A DNA stretch of 64,000 nt from Oscarella lobularis (taxonomy: Eukaryota; Porifera; Homoscleromorpha; Homosclerophorida; Oscarellidae). A model generated the notes under the pieces. It was not told the DNA's origin. It searched no databases and saw only the letters and a program-made list of their open reading frames with translations. Location: contig NC_089182.1 of assembly GCF_947507565.1 (NCBI RefSeq), forward strand, positions 1 through 64,000, written 5' to 3'. A program made the position numbers and the translations under genes. This document shows positions 24,144 to 36,411 of the stretch, one piece after another. How positions within the stretch are numbered: position 1 is the first letter of the stretch; every line of letters starts with the position of its first letter.

Positions 24144-25666
24144 CAACGGGTCTCTCCTGTAATAAATTACAGCGAAATTACAGGGGCTAGCCAAAGGGTC
24201 TCTCCTGTAATAAACTACAGCGAAATTACAGGGGGTCAGCCAACGGGTCTCTCCTGTAATAAACTACAGCGAAAGTACAGGGGCGAGCAAAAGGGTCTCT
24301 CCTGTAATAAATTACAGCGAAATTACAGGGGCTAGCCAAAGGGTCTCTCCTGTAATAAACTACAGCGAAATTACAGGGGGTTAGCAAACGGGTCTCTCCT
24401 GTAATAAACTACAGCGAAATTACAGGAGGCTAGCCAACGGGTCTCTCCTGTAATAAATTACAGCGAAATTACAGGGGGTTAGCCAACGGGTCTCTCCTGT
24501 AATAAATTACAGCGAATTAACAGGGGGTTAGCCAACGGGTCTCTCCTGTAATAAATTACAGCCAAATTAAAGAGGCTAGCCAACGGGTCTCTCCTGTAAT
24601 AAACTACAGCGAAATTACAGGGGCTAGCCAACGGGTCTCTCCTGTAATAAATTACAGCGAATTTACAGGGGGTTAGTAAACGGATCTCTCCTGTAATAAA
24701 TTGCAGCGAAATTACAGGGGGTTAGCAAACGGGTCTCTCCTGTAATAAATTACAGCGAAATTACTGGGGCTAGCCAAAGGGTCTCTCCTGTAATAAATTA
24801 CAGCGAATTTACAGGGGGTTAGTAAACGGGTCTCTCCTGTAATAAATTACAGCCAAATTAAAGAGGCTAGCAAACGGGTCTCTCCTGTAATAAATTACAG
24901 CGAAATTACAGGGGCTAGCCAACGGGTCTCTCCTGTAATAAATTACAGCGAATTTACAGGGGGTTAGTAAACGGATCTCTCCTGTAATAAATTACAGCGA
25001 AATTACTGGGGCTAGCCAAAGGGTCTCTCCTGTAATAAATTACAGCGAATTTACAGGGGGTTAGTAAACGGGTATCTCCTGTAATAAATTACAGCGAATT
25101 TACAGGGGGTTAGCCAACGGGTTTCTCCTGCAATAAATTACAGCGAAGTTACAGGGGGCTAGCCAACGGGTCTCTCATGTAATAAATTACAGCGAATTTA
25201 CAGGGGCTAGCCAACGGGTCTCTTCTGTAATAAATTACAGCGAAATTACAGGGGGTTAGCCAACGCGTCTCTCCTGTAATAAATTACCGCGAAATTACAG
25301 GGGGTTAGCAAACGGGTATCTCCTGTAATAAATTACAGCGAATTTACAGGGGGCTAGCCAACGGGTCTCTCCTGTAATAAACTACAGTGAAATTACAGGG
25401 GGTTAGTCAACGGGTCTCTCCTGGAATAAATTACAGCCAACTTACAGGGGGCTAGCCAACGGGTCTCTCCTGTAAAAAGTTACAGCCAAATTACAGGGGG
25501 CTAGCCAACGGGTCTCTCCTGGAATAAATTACAGCGAAATTACAGGGGCTAGACAACGGGTCTATCCTGATAATAAATTACAGCGAAATTACAGGGGGTT
25601 AGCTAACGGGTCTTTCCTGTAATAAATTACAGCAAAATTACAGGGGGTTAGCCAACGGGTCTTTCC
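24144..25666. repeat. 49-bp B satellite, block B3
   Basis: About 31 B units ending abruptly at GGGTCTTTCCTAATAATTCG, where the GAATTCGAAGGC array begins. Confidence 0.92.
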
Positions 25667-25669
25667 TAA

Positions 25670-25862
25670 TAATTCGAATTTGAAGGCGAATTTGAATTCG
25701 AAGGCGAATTCGAGTTTGAATTCGAAGGCGAATGCGAATGCGAATTCGAAGGCAAATTCGAATTCGAAATCGAATGCAAATGCGAATTCGAAGGCGAATG
25801 CGAATTCAAAGGCGAATGCGAAGGCGAAGGCGAAGGCGAAGGCGAAGGCGAATGCGAATTAA
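25670..25862. repeat. GAATTCGAAGGCGAATGC hexamer-based array
   Basis: About 32 hexamers of the types GAATTC, GAAGGC and GAATGC in mixed order, ending in a pure GAAGGC run. Confidence 0.88.
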
Positions 25863-26087
25863 TTGAGAATTCATGCAGCATTTATTCAGAATAAATGCAG
25901 CATTTATTCAGAATAAATGCAGCAAATATTCAGAATAAATGCAGAATTATTCAGAATAAATGCAGCATTATTCAGAATAAATGCAGCATTTTTTCAGAAT
26001 AATTGCAGCATTTATTCTGAATAAATGCAGCAATGATTCAGAATAAATTCAGAATTATTCAGAATAAATGCGGCATTTATTCAGAAA
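25863..26087. repeat. 22-23-bp GAATAAATGCAGCATTTATTCA array
   Basis: About ten units; AAATGCAGCATTT is a perfect odd palindrome. Same family as 10486-10558. Confidence 0.85.
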
Positions 26088-26425
26088 AACGCCACGGAAT
26101 GCAGCTAAACGCTTCGTAGCGTTCCGAACACATGATTCTGCGTCGAAACGAAACGATTCCAGAGCATTTCGCAGTGCGCGTCGCACCTTGGCCACACGAC
26201 GCCTCGATTTCGATCGTTTCGCGCCATTGCGAAAGGTCGAACGGGTTCTAAACTACTCAAAACTCGCCTCTTTCACTCTTTTGACGTCGCTCAAGCTTCG
26301 AATCCCTCGTTTTGAGCCATTTTCCATTCATTCGTAACAAACGAGTCAAGCGCGCTAACGTACGCACGTGACTATGGTGGATTATAGATGTGACGTCAAA
26401 ACAAGTATTGAAAACAAAGATTTCA
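26088..26425 (+). repeat. Third copy of the inverted-repeat outer arm
   Basis: Direct-orientation copy of 7519-7855, about 90% similar by eye, starting ACGCCACGGAATGCAGCTAA and ending after TATTGAAAACAAAGATTTCA. It includes about 50 bp beyond the arm end. It sits alone between two unrelated arrays. Confidence 0.85.
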
Positions 26426-26429
26426 CACT

Positions 26430-28507
26430 GCATTCAATTGAGAGAGTGTGCATTCAAATGAAAGCCTGTGCATCCAAATGAAAGCCTGTGCATTCAAATG
26501 AAAGCGAGCGCATTCAAATGAAAGCCTGTGCAATCAAATGAAAGCCTGTGCATTCAAATGAAAGCCTGTGCATTCAAATGAAAGCTTGTGTATTCAAATG
26601 AAAGCCTGTGCATTCAAATGAAAGCCTGAGCATTCAAATGAAAGCCTGTGCATTCAAATGAAGACCTGTGCATTCAAATGAAAGCCTGTGCATTCAAATG
26701 AAAGCCTGTGCATTCAAATGAAAGCCTGTGCAATCAAATGAAAGCCTGTGCATTCAAATGAAAGCATGTGCATTCAAATGAAAGCTTGTGTATTCAAATG
26801 AAAGCCTGTGCATTCAAATGAAAGCCTGAGCATTCAAATGAAAGCCTGTGCATTCAAATGAAAGCCTGTGCATTCAAAAGAAAGCCTGTGCATTCAAATG
26901 AAAGCCTGTGCATTCAAAGGAAAGCCTGTGCATTCAAATGAAAGCCTGTGCATTCAAATGAGAGCCTGTGCACTTACTTGAGGCCCTGTGGATTCAAATG
27001 AAAACATGTGCATTCAAATAAAAGCCTGTGCATTCAAATGAAAGCATGTGCATTCAAATGAAAGCTTGTGTATTCAAATGAAAGCATGTGCATTCAAATG
27101 AAAGCCTGAGCATTCAAATGAAAGCCTGTGCATTCAAATGAAAGCCTGTGCATTCAAATGAAAGCCTGTGCATTCAAATGAAAGCCTGTGCATTCAATTG
27201 AGAGCCTGTGCACTTACTTGAGGCAATGTGAATTCAAATGAAAACATGTGCATTCAAATAAAAGCCTGTGCATTCAAATGCAAGCATGTGCATTCAAATA
27301 AAAGCTTGTGCATTCAAATGAAAGCCTATGCATTCAAATGAAAGCCTGTGCATTCAAATGAAAGCCTGTGCATTCAAATGAAAGCCTGTGCATTCAAATG
27401 AAAGCCTGTGCATTCAAATGAAAGCCTGTGCATTCAAATGAAAGCGTCTGAATTCAATTGAGAGCCGGTGCACTCACTTGAGACCCTGTGCATTCAAATG
27501 AAAGCCTGTGCATTCAAATGAAAGCCTGTGCATTCAAATGAAAGCATGTGCATTCAAATGTAAGCATGTGCTTTCAAATAAAAGCTTGTGTATTCAAATG
27601 AAAGCCTGTGCATTCAAATGAAAGCCTGTGCATTCAAATGTAAGCATGTGCATTCAAAAGAAAGCCTGTGCATTCAAATGAAAGCGTCTGAATTCAATTG
27701 AGAGCCTGTGCACTCACTTGAGACCCTGTGCATTCAAATGAAAGCCTGTGCATTCAAATGAAAGCTTGTGTATTCAAATGAAAGCCTGTGCATTCAAATG
27801 AAAGCCTGTGCATTCAATTGAAAGCATGTGCATTCAAATGAAAGCCTGTGCATTCAAATGAAAGCCTGTGCATTCAAATGAAAGCATGTGCGTTTAAATG
27901 AAAGCCTGTGCATTCAAACGAAAGCCTGTGCATTCAAATAAAAGCATGTGCATTCAAATGAAAGCCTGTTTAATCAAATGAAAGCCTGTGCATTCAAATG
28001 AAAGCATGTGCATTCAAATAAAAGCTTGTGTATTCAAATGAAAGCCTGTGCATTCAAATGAAAGCCTGTGCATTCAAAAAAAGCCTGTGCATTCAAATGA
28101 AAGCATGTGCATTCAAATGAAAGCCTGTGCATTCAAATGAAAGCATGTGCATTCAAATGAAAGCCTGTGCATTCAAATAAATGCTTGTGCATTCAAATGA
28201 AAGCATGTGCATTCAAATAAAAGCCTGTGCATTCAAATGAAAGCATGTGCATTAAAATAATAGCTTGTGCATTCAAATGAAAGCATGTGCATTCAAATAA
28301 AAGCCTGTGAATTCAAATGAAAGCCTGTGCTTTCAAATGAAAGCCTGTGCATTCAATTGAAAGACTGTGCATTCAATAGAGAGCGTGTGGATTCAAATGA
28401 AAGCCTGTGCATTCAATTGAAAGCCTGTGCATTCAAATGAAAGCCTGTGCATTTACTTGCGGCTCTGTGGATTCAAATGAAAACATGTACATTCAAATGA
28501 AAGCCTA
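26430..28507. repeat. 20-bp GTGCATTCAAATGAAAGCCT satellite
   Basis: About 104 head-to-tail units, very regular in length; one base is lost near 28080. Variants such as CACTTACTTGAGGCCCTGTG recur at about 26973, 27213 and 28450, again suggesting block copying. Confidence 0.95.
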
Positions 28508-28514
28508 CGAAGTG

Positions 28515-30706
28515 CGTGCTCATGCTACACGCTCTACGTTATATAAGAAACGAAGGGCCTGCTCATGCTACACGCTCTACATTATATAAGAAACGAAGGG
28601 CCTGCTCATGCTACACGCTCTACGTTATATAAGAAACGAAGGACCTGCTCATGCTACACGCTCTACCTTATAGAAGAAACGAAGAGCAAGCTCATGCTAC
28701 ACGCTTTACCTCATTTAAGAAACAAAGGACAAGCTAATGCTACACGCTCTACCTTATATAAGAAAGGAAGGGCAAGCTCATGCTACACGCTCTACCTTAT
28801 ATAAGAAACGAAGGGCGTGCTCATGCTACACGCTCTACCTTATAGAAGAAACGAAGGGCAAGCCTATGCTACACGCTCTACCTTATATAAGAAACGAAGG
28901 GCAAGCTCATGCTACACGCTCTACCTTATATAAGAAAGGAAGGGCCTGCTCATGTTACACGCTCTACCTTATATAATAAACGAAGGGCAAGCTCATGCTA
29001 CACGCTCTACCTTATATAAGAAACGAAGGGCGTGCTCATGCTACACGCTCTACCTTATAGAAGAAACGAAGGGCAAGCCTATGCTACACGCTCTACCTTA
29101 TATAAGAAACGAAGGGCAAGTACATGCTACACGCTCTACCTTATATAAGAAAGGAAGGGCCTGCTCATGTTACACGCTCTACCTTATATAATAAACGAAG
29201 GGCAAGCTCATGCTACACGCTCTACCTTATATAAGGGCCTGCTCATGCTACACGCTCTACCATATATAAGAAACGAAGGGCCTGCTCATGCTACACGCTC
29301 TACTTTATGTAAGAAAAGAAGGGAAAGCTCATGCTACACGCTCTACCTTATATAAGAAAAGAAGGGCCTGCTCATGCTACCCGCTCTACCTTATAGAAGA
29401 AAGGAAGGGCCTGCTCAAGCTACACGCTCTACCTTATAGAAGAAACGAAGGGCAAGCTCATGCTACACGCCCTACCTTATATAAGAAACGAAGGGCGTGC
29501 TCATGCTACACGCTCTACCTTATATAAGAAACGAAGGGCCTGCTCATGCTACACGTTCTACCTTATATAAGAAACGAAGGGCAAGCTCATGCTACACGCT
29601 CTACCTTATATAAGAAAAGAAGGGCCTGCTCATGCTACCCGCTCTACCTTATAGAAGAAAGGAAGGGCCTGCTCAAGCTACACGCTCTACCTTATAGAAG
29701 AAACGAAGGGCAAGCTCATGCTACACGCCCTACCTTATATAAGAAACGAAGGGCCTGCTCATGTTACACGCTCTACCTTATATAATAAACGAAGGGCAAG
29801 CTCATGCTACACGCTCTACCTTATATAAGGGCCTGCTCATGCTACACGCTCTACCATATATAAGAAACGAAGGGCCTGCTCATGCTACACGCTCTACTTT
29901 ATGTAAGAAAAGAAGGGAAAGCTCATACTACACGCTCTACCTTATATAAGAAAAGAAGGGCCTGCTCATGCTACCCGCTCTACCTTATAGAAGAAAGGAA
30001 GGGCCTGCTCAAGCTACACGCTCTACCTTATAGAAGAAACGAAGGGCAAGCTCATGCTACACGCCCTACCTTATATAAGAAACGAAGGGCGTGCTCATGC
30101 TACACGCTCTACCTTATATAAGAAACGAAGGGCCTGCTCATGCTACACGTTCTACCTTATATAAGAAACGAAGGGCAAGCTCATGCTACACGCTCTACCT
30201 TATATAAGAAAAGAAGGGCCTGCTCATGCTACCCGCTCTACCTTATAGAAGAAAGGAAGGGCCTGCTCAAGCTACACGCTCTACCTTATAGAAGAAACGA
30301 AGGGCAAGCTCATGCTACACGCCCTACCTTATATAAGAAACGAAGGGCGTGCTCATGCTACACGATCTACCTTATATAAGAAACGAAGGGCGTGCTCATG
30401 CTACACGCTCTACATTATATAAGAAAGGAAGGGCCTGCTCATGCTACTCGCTCTGCCTTATAGAAGAAACGAATAGCAAGCTCATGCTACACGCTTTACC
30501 TTATAGAAGAAACGAAGAGCAAGCTCATGCTACACGCTCTACCGTATATAAGAAACGAAGGGCCTGCTCATGCTACACGCTCTACCTTATAGAAGAAACG
30601 AAGAGCAAGCTCATGCTACACGCTTTACCTTATTTAAGAAACGAAGGGCAAGCTAATGCTACACGCTCTTCCTTATATAAGAAAGGAAGGGAAGCTCATG
30701 CTACAC
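28515..30706. repeat. 43-bp GCTCATGCTACACGCTCTAC satellite
   Basis: About 51 units of GCCTGCTCATGCTACACGCT, CTACCTTATATAAGAAACGA and AGG. Longer-range order is visible: blocks recur every 215 bp (five units) across 28737-29191 and every 594 bp across 29288-30379. Repeated 79-codon frames follow from that periodicity and are not genes. Confidence 0.94.
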
Positions 30707-31311
30707 GATCCCTAGTACTAGGAAGACCTCCAATATCTGCCGTATGGTACTAAGGAGACCTCAAATATCTACCGTATGATACTAGGGAGAAATCAAAAAT
30801 CTGCCGTGTAATACTAGGGAGACCTCCAATATCTGTCGTATGGTATTAGAGAGACCTCAAATATCTGTCGTATGGTACTAGGGAGACCTCCAAAATCTGT
30901 CGTATGGTACTAGGGAGACCTCAAATATCTACGGTGTGGTACTAGGGAGACCTCAAATATCTGCCGTATGATACTAGGGAGACCTCATATATCTGCCGTA
31001 TGGTATTAGAGAGACCTCAAATATCTGCCGTATGGTACTAGAGAGACCTCCAATATCTGTCGCATGGTATTAGGGAGACCTCAAATATATAACGTATGGT
31101 ACTAGGAAGACCTCCAATATCTGACGTATAATACTACTAGGAAGACCTCCAATATCTGCCGTATGATACGAGGGAGACCTCCAATATCGGCGGTATGGTA
31201 CCAGGGAGACCTCAAATATCCGCTGTATGGTACTAAGGAGACCTCCAATATCTGTCGTATGGTACTAAGGAGACCTAAAATATCTACCGTATGATACTAG
31301 GGAGACCTCCA
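30707..31311. repeat. 32-bp GGTACTAGGGAGACCTCAAA repeat
   Basis: About 19 units of GGTACTAGGGAGACCTCAAA then TATCTGCCGTAT, with drift (CCAATATCTGTCG and others). It runs straight into the 9-bp array at GACCTCCAATATACAACTAC. Confidence 0.92.
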
Positions 31312-33410
31312 ATATACAACTACTACAACGACTACAACTACTACAACTACTACAACGACTACAACTACTACAACGGCTACAACGGCTACAACGACTACAA
31401 CGACTACAACGACTACAACTACTACAACGACTACAACGGCTACAACGGCTACAACTACTACAACGGCTACAAAGGCTACAACGGCTACAAAGGCTACAAA
31501 GGCTACAAAGGCTACAACGGCTACAAAGGCTACAAAAGCTACAACGGCTACAAAGGCTACAACGGCTACAAAGGCTACAACGGCTACAAAGGCTACAACG
31601 GCTACAAAGGCTACAACGACTACAACTACTACAACGGCTACAACGGCTACAACGACTACAACTACTACAACGACAACGGCTACAACGGCTACAACGACTA
31701 CAACGGCTACAACGGCTACAACGGCTACAACGGCTACAAAGGCTACAAAGGCTACAAAGGCTACAACGGCTACAAAGGCTACAAAGGCTACAACGGCTAC
31801 AAAGGCTACAACGGCTACAAAGGCTACAACGGCTACAAAAGCTACAACGACTACAACGACTACAACTACTACAACGGCTACAACGGCTACAACGACTACA
31901 ACGACTACAACGACTACAACTACTACAACGACTACAACTACTACAACGACAACGGCTACAACGGCTACAACGACTACAACGACTACAACGACTACAACTA
32001 CTACAACGACTACAACGGCTACAACGGCTACAACTACTACAACGGCTACAAAGGCTACAACGGCTACAAAGGCTACAAAGGCTACAAAGGCTACAACGGC
32101 TACAAAGGCTACAAAAGCTACAACGGCTACAAAGGCTACAACGGCTACAAAGGCTACAAAGGCTACAACGGCTACAAAGGCTACAAAAGCTACAACGGCT
32201 ACAAAGGCTACAACGGCTACAAAGGCTACAACGGCTACAACGGCTACAAAGGCTACAACGACTACAACTACTACAACGGCTACAACGGCTACAACGACTA
32301 CAACTACTACAACGACAACGGCTACAACGGCTACAACGACTACAACGGCTACAACGGCTACAACGGCTACAAAGGCTACAACTACTACAACGGCTACAAC
32401 GGCTACAACGGCTACAAAGGCTACAAAGGCTACAAAGGCTACAACGGCTACAAAGGCTACAACGGCTACAAAGGCTACAACGGCTACAAAGGCTACAACG
32501 ACTACAACTAGTACAACGGCTACAACGGCTACAACGACTACAACTACTACAACGACAACGGCTACAACGGCTACAACGGCTACAACTACTACAACGACTA
32601 CAACGACTACAACTACTACAACGGCTACAACGGCTACAACGACTACAACGACTACAACGACTACAACTACTACAACGACTACAACGGCTACAACGGCTAC
32701 AACTACTACAACGGCTACAACGGCTACAACGGCTACAAAGGCTACAAAGGCTACAAAGGCTACAACGGCTACAAAGGCTACAAAAGCTACAACGGCTACA
32801 AAGGCTACAACGGCTACAAAGGCTACAACGGCTACAAAGGCTACAACGACTACAACTACTACAACGGCTACAACGGCTACAACGACTACAACTACTACAA
32901 CGACAACGGCTACAACGGCTACAACGACTACAACGGCTACAACGGCTACAACTACTACAACTACTACAACGACTACAACTACTACAACGGCTACAACGGC
33001 TACAACGACTACAACGACTACAACGACTACAACTACTACAACGACTACAACGGCTACAACGGCTACAACGGCTACAAAGGCTACAAAGGCTACAAAGGCT
33101 ACAACGGCTACAAAGGCTACAAAGGCTACAACGGCTACAAAGGCTACAACGGCTACAAAGGCTACAACGGCTACAAAAGCTACAACGACTACAACGACTA
33201 CAACTACTACAACGGCTACAACGGCTACAACGACTACAACGACTACAACGACTACAACTACTACAACTACTACAACGGCTACAACGGCTACAACTACTAC
33301 AACGGCTACAACGGCTACAACGGCTACAAAGGCTACAAAGGCTACAAAGGCTACAACGGCTACAAAGGCTACAACGGCTACAAAGGCTACAACGGCTACA
33401 AAAGCTACAA
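31312..33410. repeat. 9-bp TACAACGGC array (Tyr-Asn-Gly type codon repeat)
   Basis: About 2.1 kb of TACAACGGC, TACAAAGGC, TACAACGAC and TACAACTAC triplet blocks. The plus frame from 31291 to 32511 (406 codons) reads YNGYKGYNDYNYYN and stops at a single TAG at 32509; the array goes on past it. Variant blocks recur on a scale of several hundred bases. One third of the residues would be tyrosine. With no start context, signal peptide or flanking exons I call it a repeat, not a gene. Confidence 0.92.
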
Positions 33411-34293
33411 AGGTCTCTACTAATGAGACGTCGTCAACTGTGCCGCTCTATACTAACAAGACGTCGTCAACTGTGCCGTCCCTTACTAATGATACGTCGT
33501 CAACTGTGCCACTCTATACTAATGAGACGTCGTCAACTGTGCCGTCTATACTAATGAGACGTCGTCAACTGTGCCGCTCTATACTAATGAGACGTCGTCA
33601 ACTGTGCGAGCTATACTAATGAAACGTCGTCAACTGTGCCGTTCTATACTAATGAGACGTCCTCAACTGTGCCGTCCTTTACTAATGATACGTCGTCAAC
33701 TGTGCCGCTATATACTAATGAGACGTCGTCAACTGTGCCGCTTTATACTAACAAGACGTCGTCAACTGTGCCGTCCCATACTAATGATACGTCGTCAACT
33801 GTGCCGCTATATACTAATGAGACGTCGTCAACTGTGCCGTCCCATACTAATGAGAGATCGTCAACTGTGCCGCTTCATACTAATGAGACGTCGTCAACTG
33901 TGCCGTTCTATACTAGTGAGACGTCGTCAACTGTGCCGCTCTATTCTAATGAGACGTCGTCAACTGTGCCGTCTATACTAATGAGACGTCGTCAACTGTG
34001 CCGCTCTATACTAATGAGACGTCGTCAACTGTGCCGTTCTATACTAATGAGACGTCGTCAACTGTGCCGTTCTATACTAATGAGACGTCGTCAACTGTGT
34101 CGCTCTATACTAATGAGACATCGTCAACTGTGTCGCTCTATACTAATGAGACGTCGTCAACTGTGCCGCTCTATACTAATTAGACGTCGTCAAATGTGCC
34201 GTTCTATTCTAATGAGACGTTGTCAACTGTGCCGCTCTATACTAATGAGACGTCGTCAACTGTGCCGCTCTATTCTAATGAGACGTCGTCAAC
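33411..34293. repeat. 33-bp TACTAATGAGACGTCGTCAA repeat
   Basis: About 26 units of TACTAATGAGACGTCGTCAA then CTGTGCCGCTCTA. Each unit carries one GACGTC palindrome. Length changes of one or two bases shift the open frame several times. Confidence 0.92.
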
Positions 34294-34364
34294 TTAAAGG
34301 CTAAATATTAAATCGAGGGCCAAATCTTTGATTCTAAAGGCCAAAGTATTAAATTGAGGGCTTA
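34294..34364. repeat. 41-bp A-prime satellite, short first block
   Basis: Two units of the A-prime family before it is interrupted by the CAATTGTCCTGG array. Confidence 0.8.
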
Positions 34365-34611
34365 ATCTTGGGAACAATTGTCCTGGAGACAATTGTCCTG
34401 GGGCCAATTGTCCAGGAGACAATTGTCCTGGAGACAATTGTCCTGGTGACAATTGTCCTGGGACAATTGTCCTGGAGACAATTCTCCTCAATTGTCCTGG
34501 AGACAATTGACCTGGGGACAATTGTCATGGGGACAATTGTCCTCAATTGTCCTGGAGACAATTCTCCTGGAGACAATTGTCCTGGAGACAATTGTCCTGG
34601 AGACAATTGGC
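34365..34611. repeat. CAATTGTCCTGGAGA palindromic array nested in A-prime
   Basis: About 16 units of GACAATTGTCCTGGA. GACAATTGTC is a perfect palindrome. It interrupts the A-prime family and is related in its core to the arrays at 8108-8605 and 10559-11012. Confidence 0.9.
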
Positions 34612-36411
34612 CATAACTTTAAATTGAGGTCCTAATCTTTTATTAACAGGGCCTAAATATTAAATTGAGGGCCTAATCTTTGATTCTAAAGACCTAAGTA
34701 TTAAATTGAGGGCCTAATCTTTGATTAACAGGGCCTAAATATTAAATTGAGGGACTAATCTTTGATTCTAAAGGCCTAGATATTAAATTGAGGCCTAATC
34801 TTTGATTAACAGGGCTTAAATATTAAATTGAGGGACTAATCTTTGATTCCAAAGGCCTAAGTATTAAATTGAGAGCCTAATCTTTGATTCACAGGGCCTA
34901 AATATTAAATTGAGGGCCTAATCTTTGATTAAAAAGTCCTACAAATTAAATTGAGGGCCTAATATTTGATTCCAAAGGCCTAAACTTTAAATTGAGGGCC
35001 TAATCTTTGATTCACAAAGCCTAAATATTAAATTGAGGGCCTAATCTTTGATTCTAAAGGCCTAAGAATTAATTTGAGGGCCTAATTTATGATTCTAAAG
35101 GATAAATATTAAATTGAGGGCCTAATCTTTGATTAAAAAGTCCTACAAATTAAATTGAGGGCCTAATATTTGATTCCAAAGGCCTAAACTTTAAATTGAG
35201 GGCCTAATCTTTGATTCTAAAGGCCTAAGTATTAATTTGAGGGCCTAATTTATGATTCTAAAGGATAAATATTAAATTCAGGACCTAATCTTTGATTATA
35301 AAGGCCTACAAATTAAATTGAGGGCCTAATCTTTGATTCTAAAGGCCTACATTTTAAATTGAGGGCCTAACCTTTGATTCACAGGGCCTAAATATTAAAT
35401 TGAGGGACTACTCTTTGATTCACAGGGCCTAAATATTAAATTGAGGGACTAATCTTTGATTCTAAAGGCCTAGATTTTAAATTGAGGGCCTAACCTTTGA
35501 TTAACAGGGCCTAAATATTAAATTGAGAGCCTAATCTTTGATTCTAAAGGCTAAATATTAAATTGAGGGCCTAATCTTTGATTCTAAAGACCTAAGTATG
35601 AAATTGAGGGCTTAATCTTTGATTCTAAAGGCCAAATATTAAATTGAGGGTCTAATCTTTGATTCTAAAGACCTACAAATTAAATTGAGGGCCTAATATT
35701 TGATTCTAAAGGCCTAAACTTTAAATTGAGGGCCTAATCTTTGATTCACAGGGCCTAAATATTAAATTGAGGGCCTAATCTTTGATTCTAAAGGCATAAA
35801 TATAAAATTGAGGGCATAATCTTTGATTCAAAAGGCCAAAAATTAAATTGAGGGCATACTATTTTATTCTAAAGGCCTAAACTTTAAATTGAGGGCCTAA
35901 TCTTTCAGTCACAGGACCTAAATATTAAATTGAGGGACTACTCTTTGATTCTAAAGGCCTAAGTATTAAATTGAGAACCTAATCTTTCATTCTAAAGGCT
36001 AAATATTAAATTGAGGGCCTAATCTTTGATTCTAAAGGCCTAAATATTAAATTGAGGGCCTAATCTTTGATTATAAAGGCATAAATATTAAATTGATGGC
36101 ATAATCTTTGATTCTAAAGGCCTACATTTTAAATTGAGGGCCTAATCTTTGATTCATAGGGCCTAAATATTAAATTGAGGGACTAATCTTTGATTCACAG
36201 GGCCTAAATATTAAATTGAGGGCCTAATCCTTCGATTATAAAGTCCTACAAATTAAATTGAGGGCCTAATATTTGATTCCAAAGGCCTAAACTTTAAATT
36301 GAGGGCCTAATGTTTGATTCACAAAGCCTAAATATTAAATTGAGGGCCTAATCTTTGATTTTAAAGGCCTAAGTATTAAATTGAGGGCCTAAGTTATGAT
36401 TCTAAAGGAAT
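34612..36411. repeat. 41-bp A-prime satellite, main block
   Basis: About 44 units of TTGAGGGCCTAATCTTTGAT, TCTAAAGGCCTAAATATTAAA. It shares unit length and the TTGAGGGCCTAA and TTTGATTCTAA cores with the A satellite (15179-24143), so both descend from one monomer. Confidence 0.92.

Noticed and set aside
26430-30706. Regular repeats that could be mistaken for a CRISPR array
   Set aside because: Units abut without unique spacers, and the chromosome is eukaryotic with a telomere.
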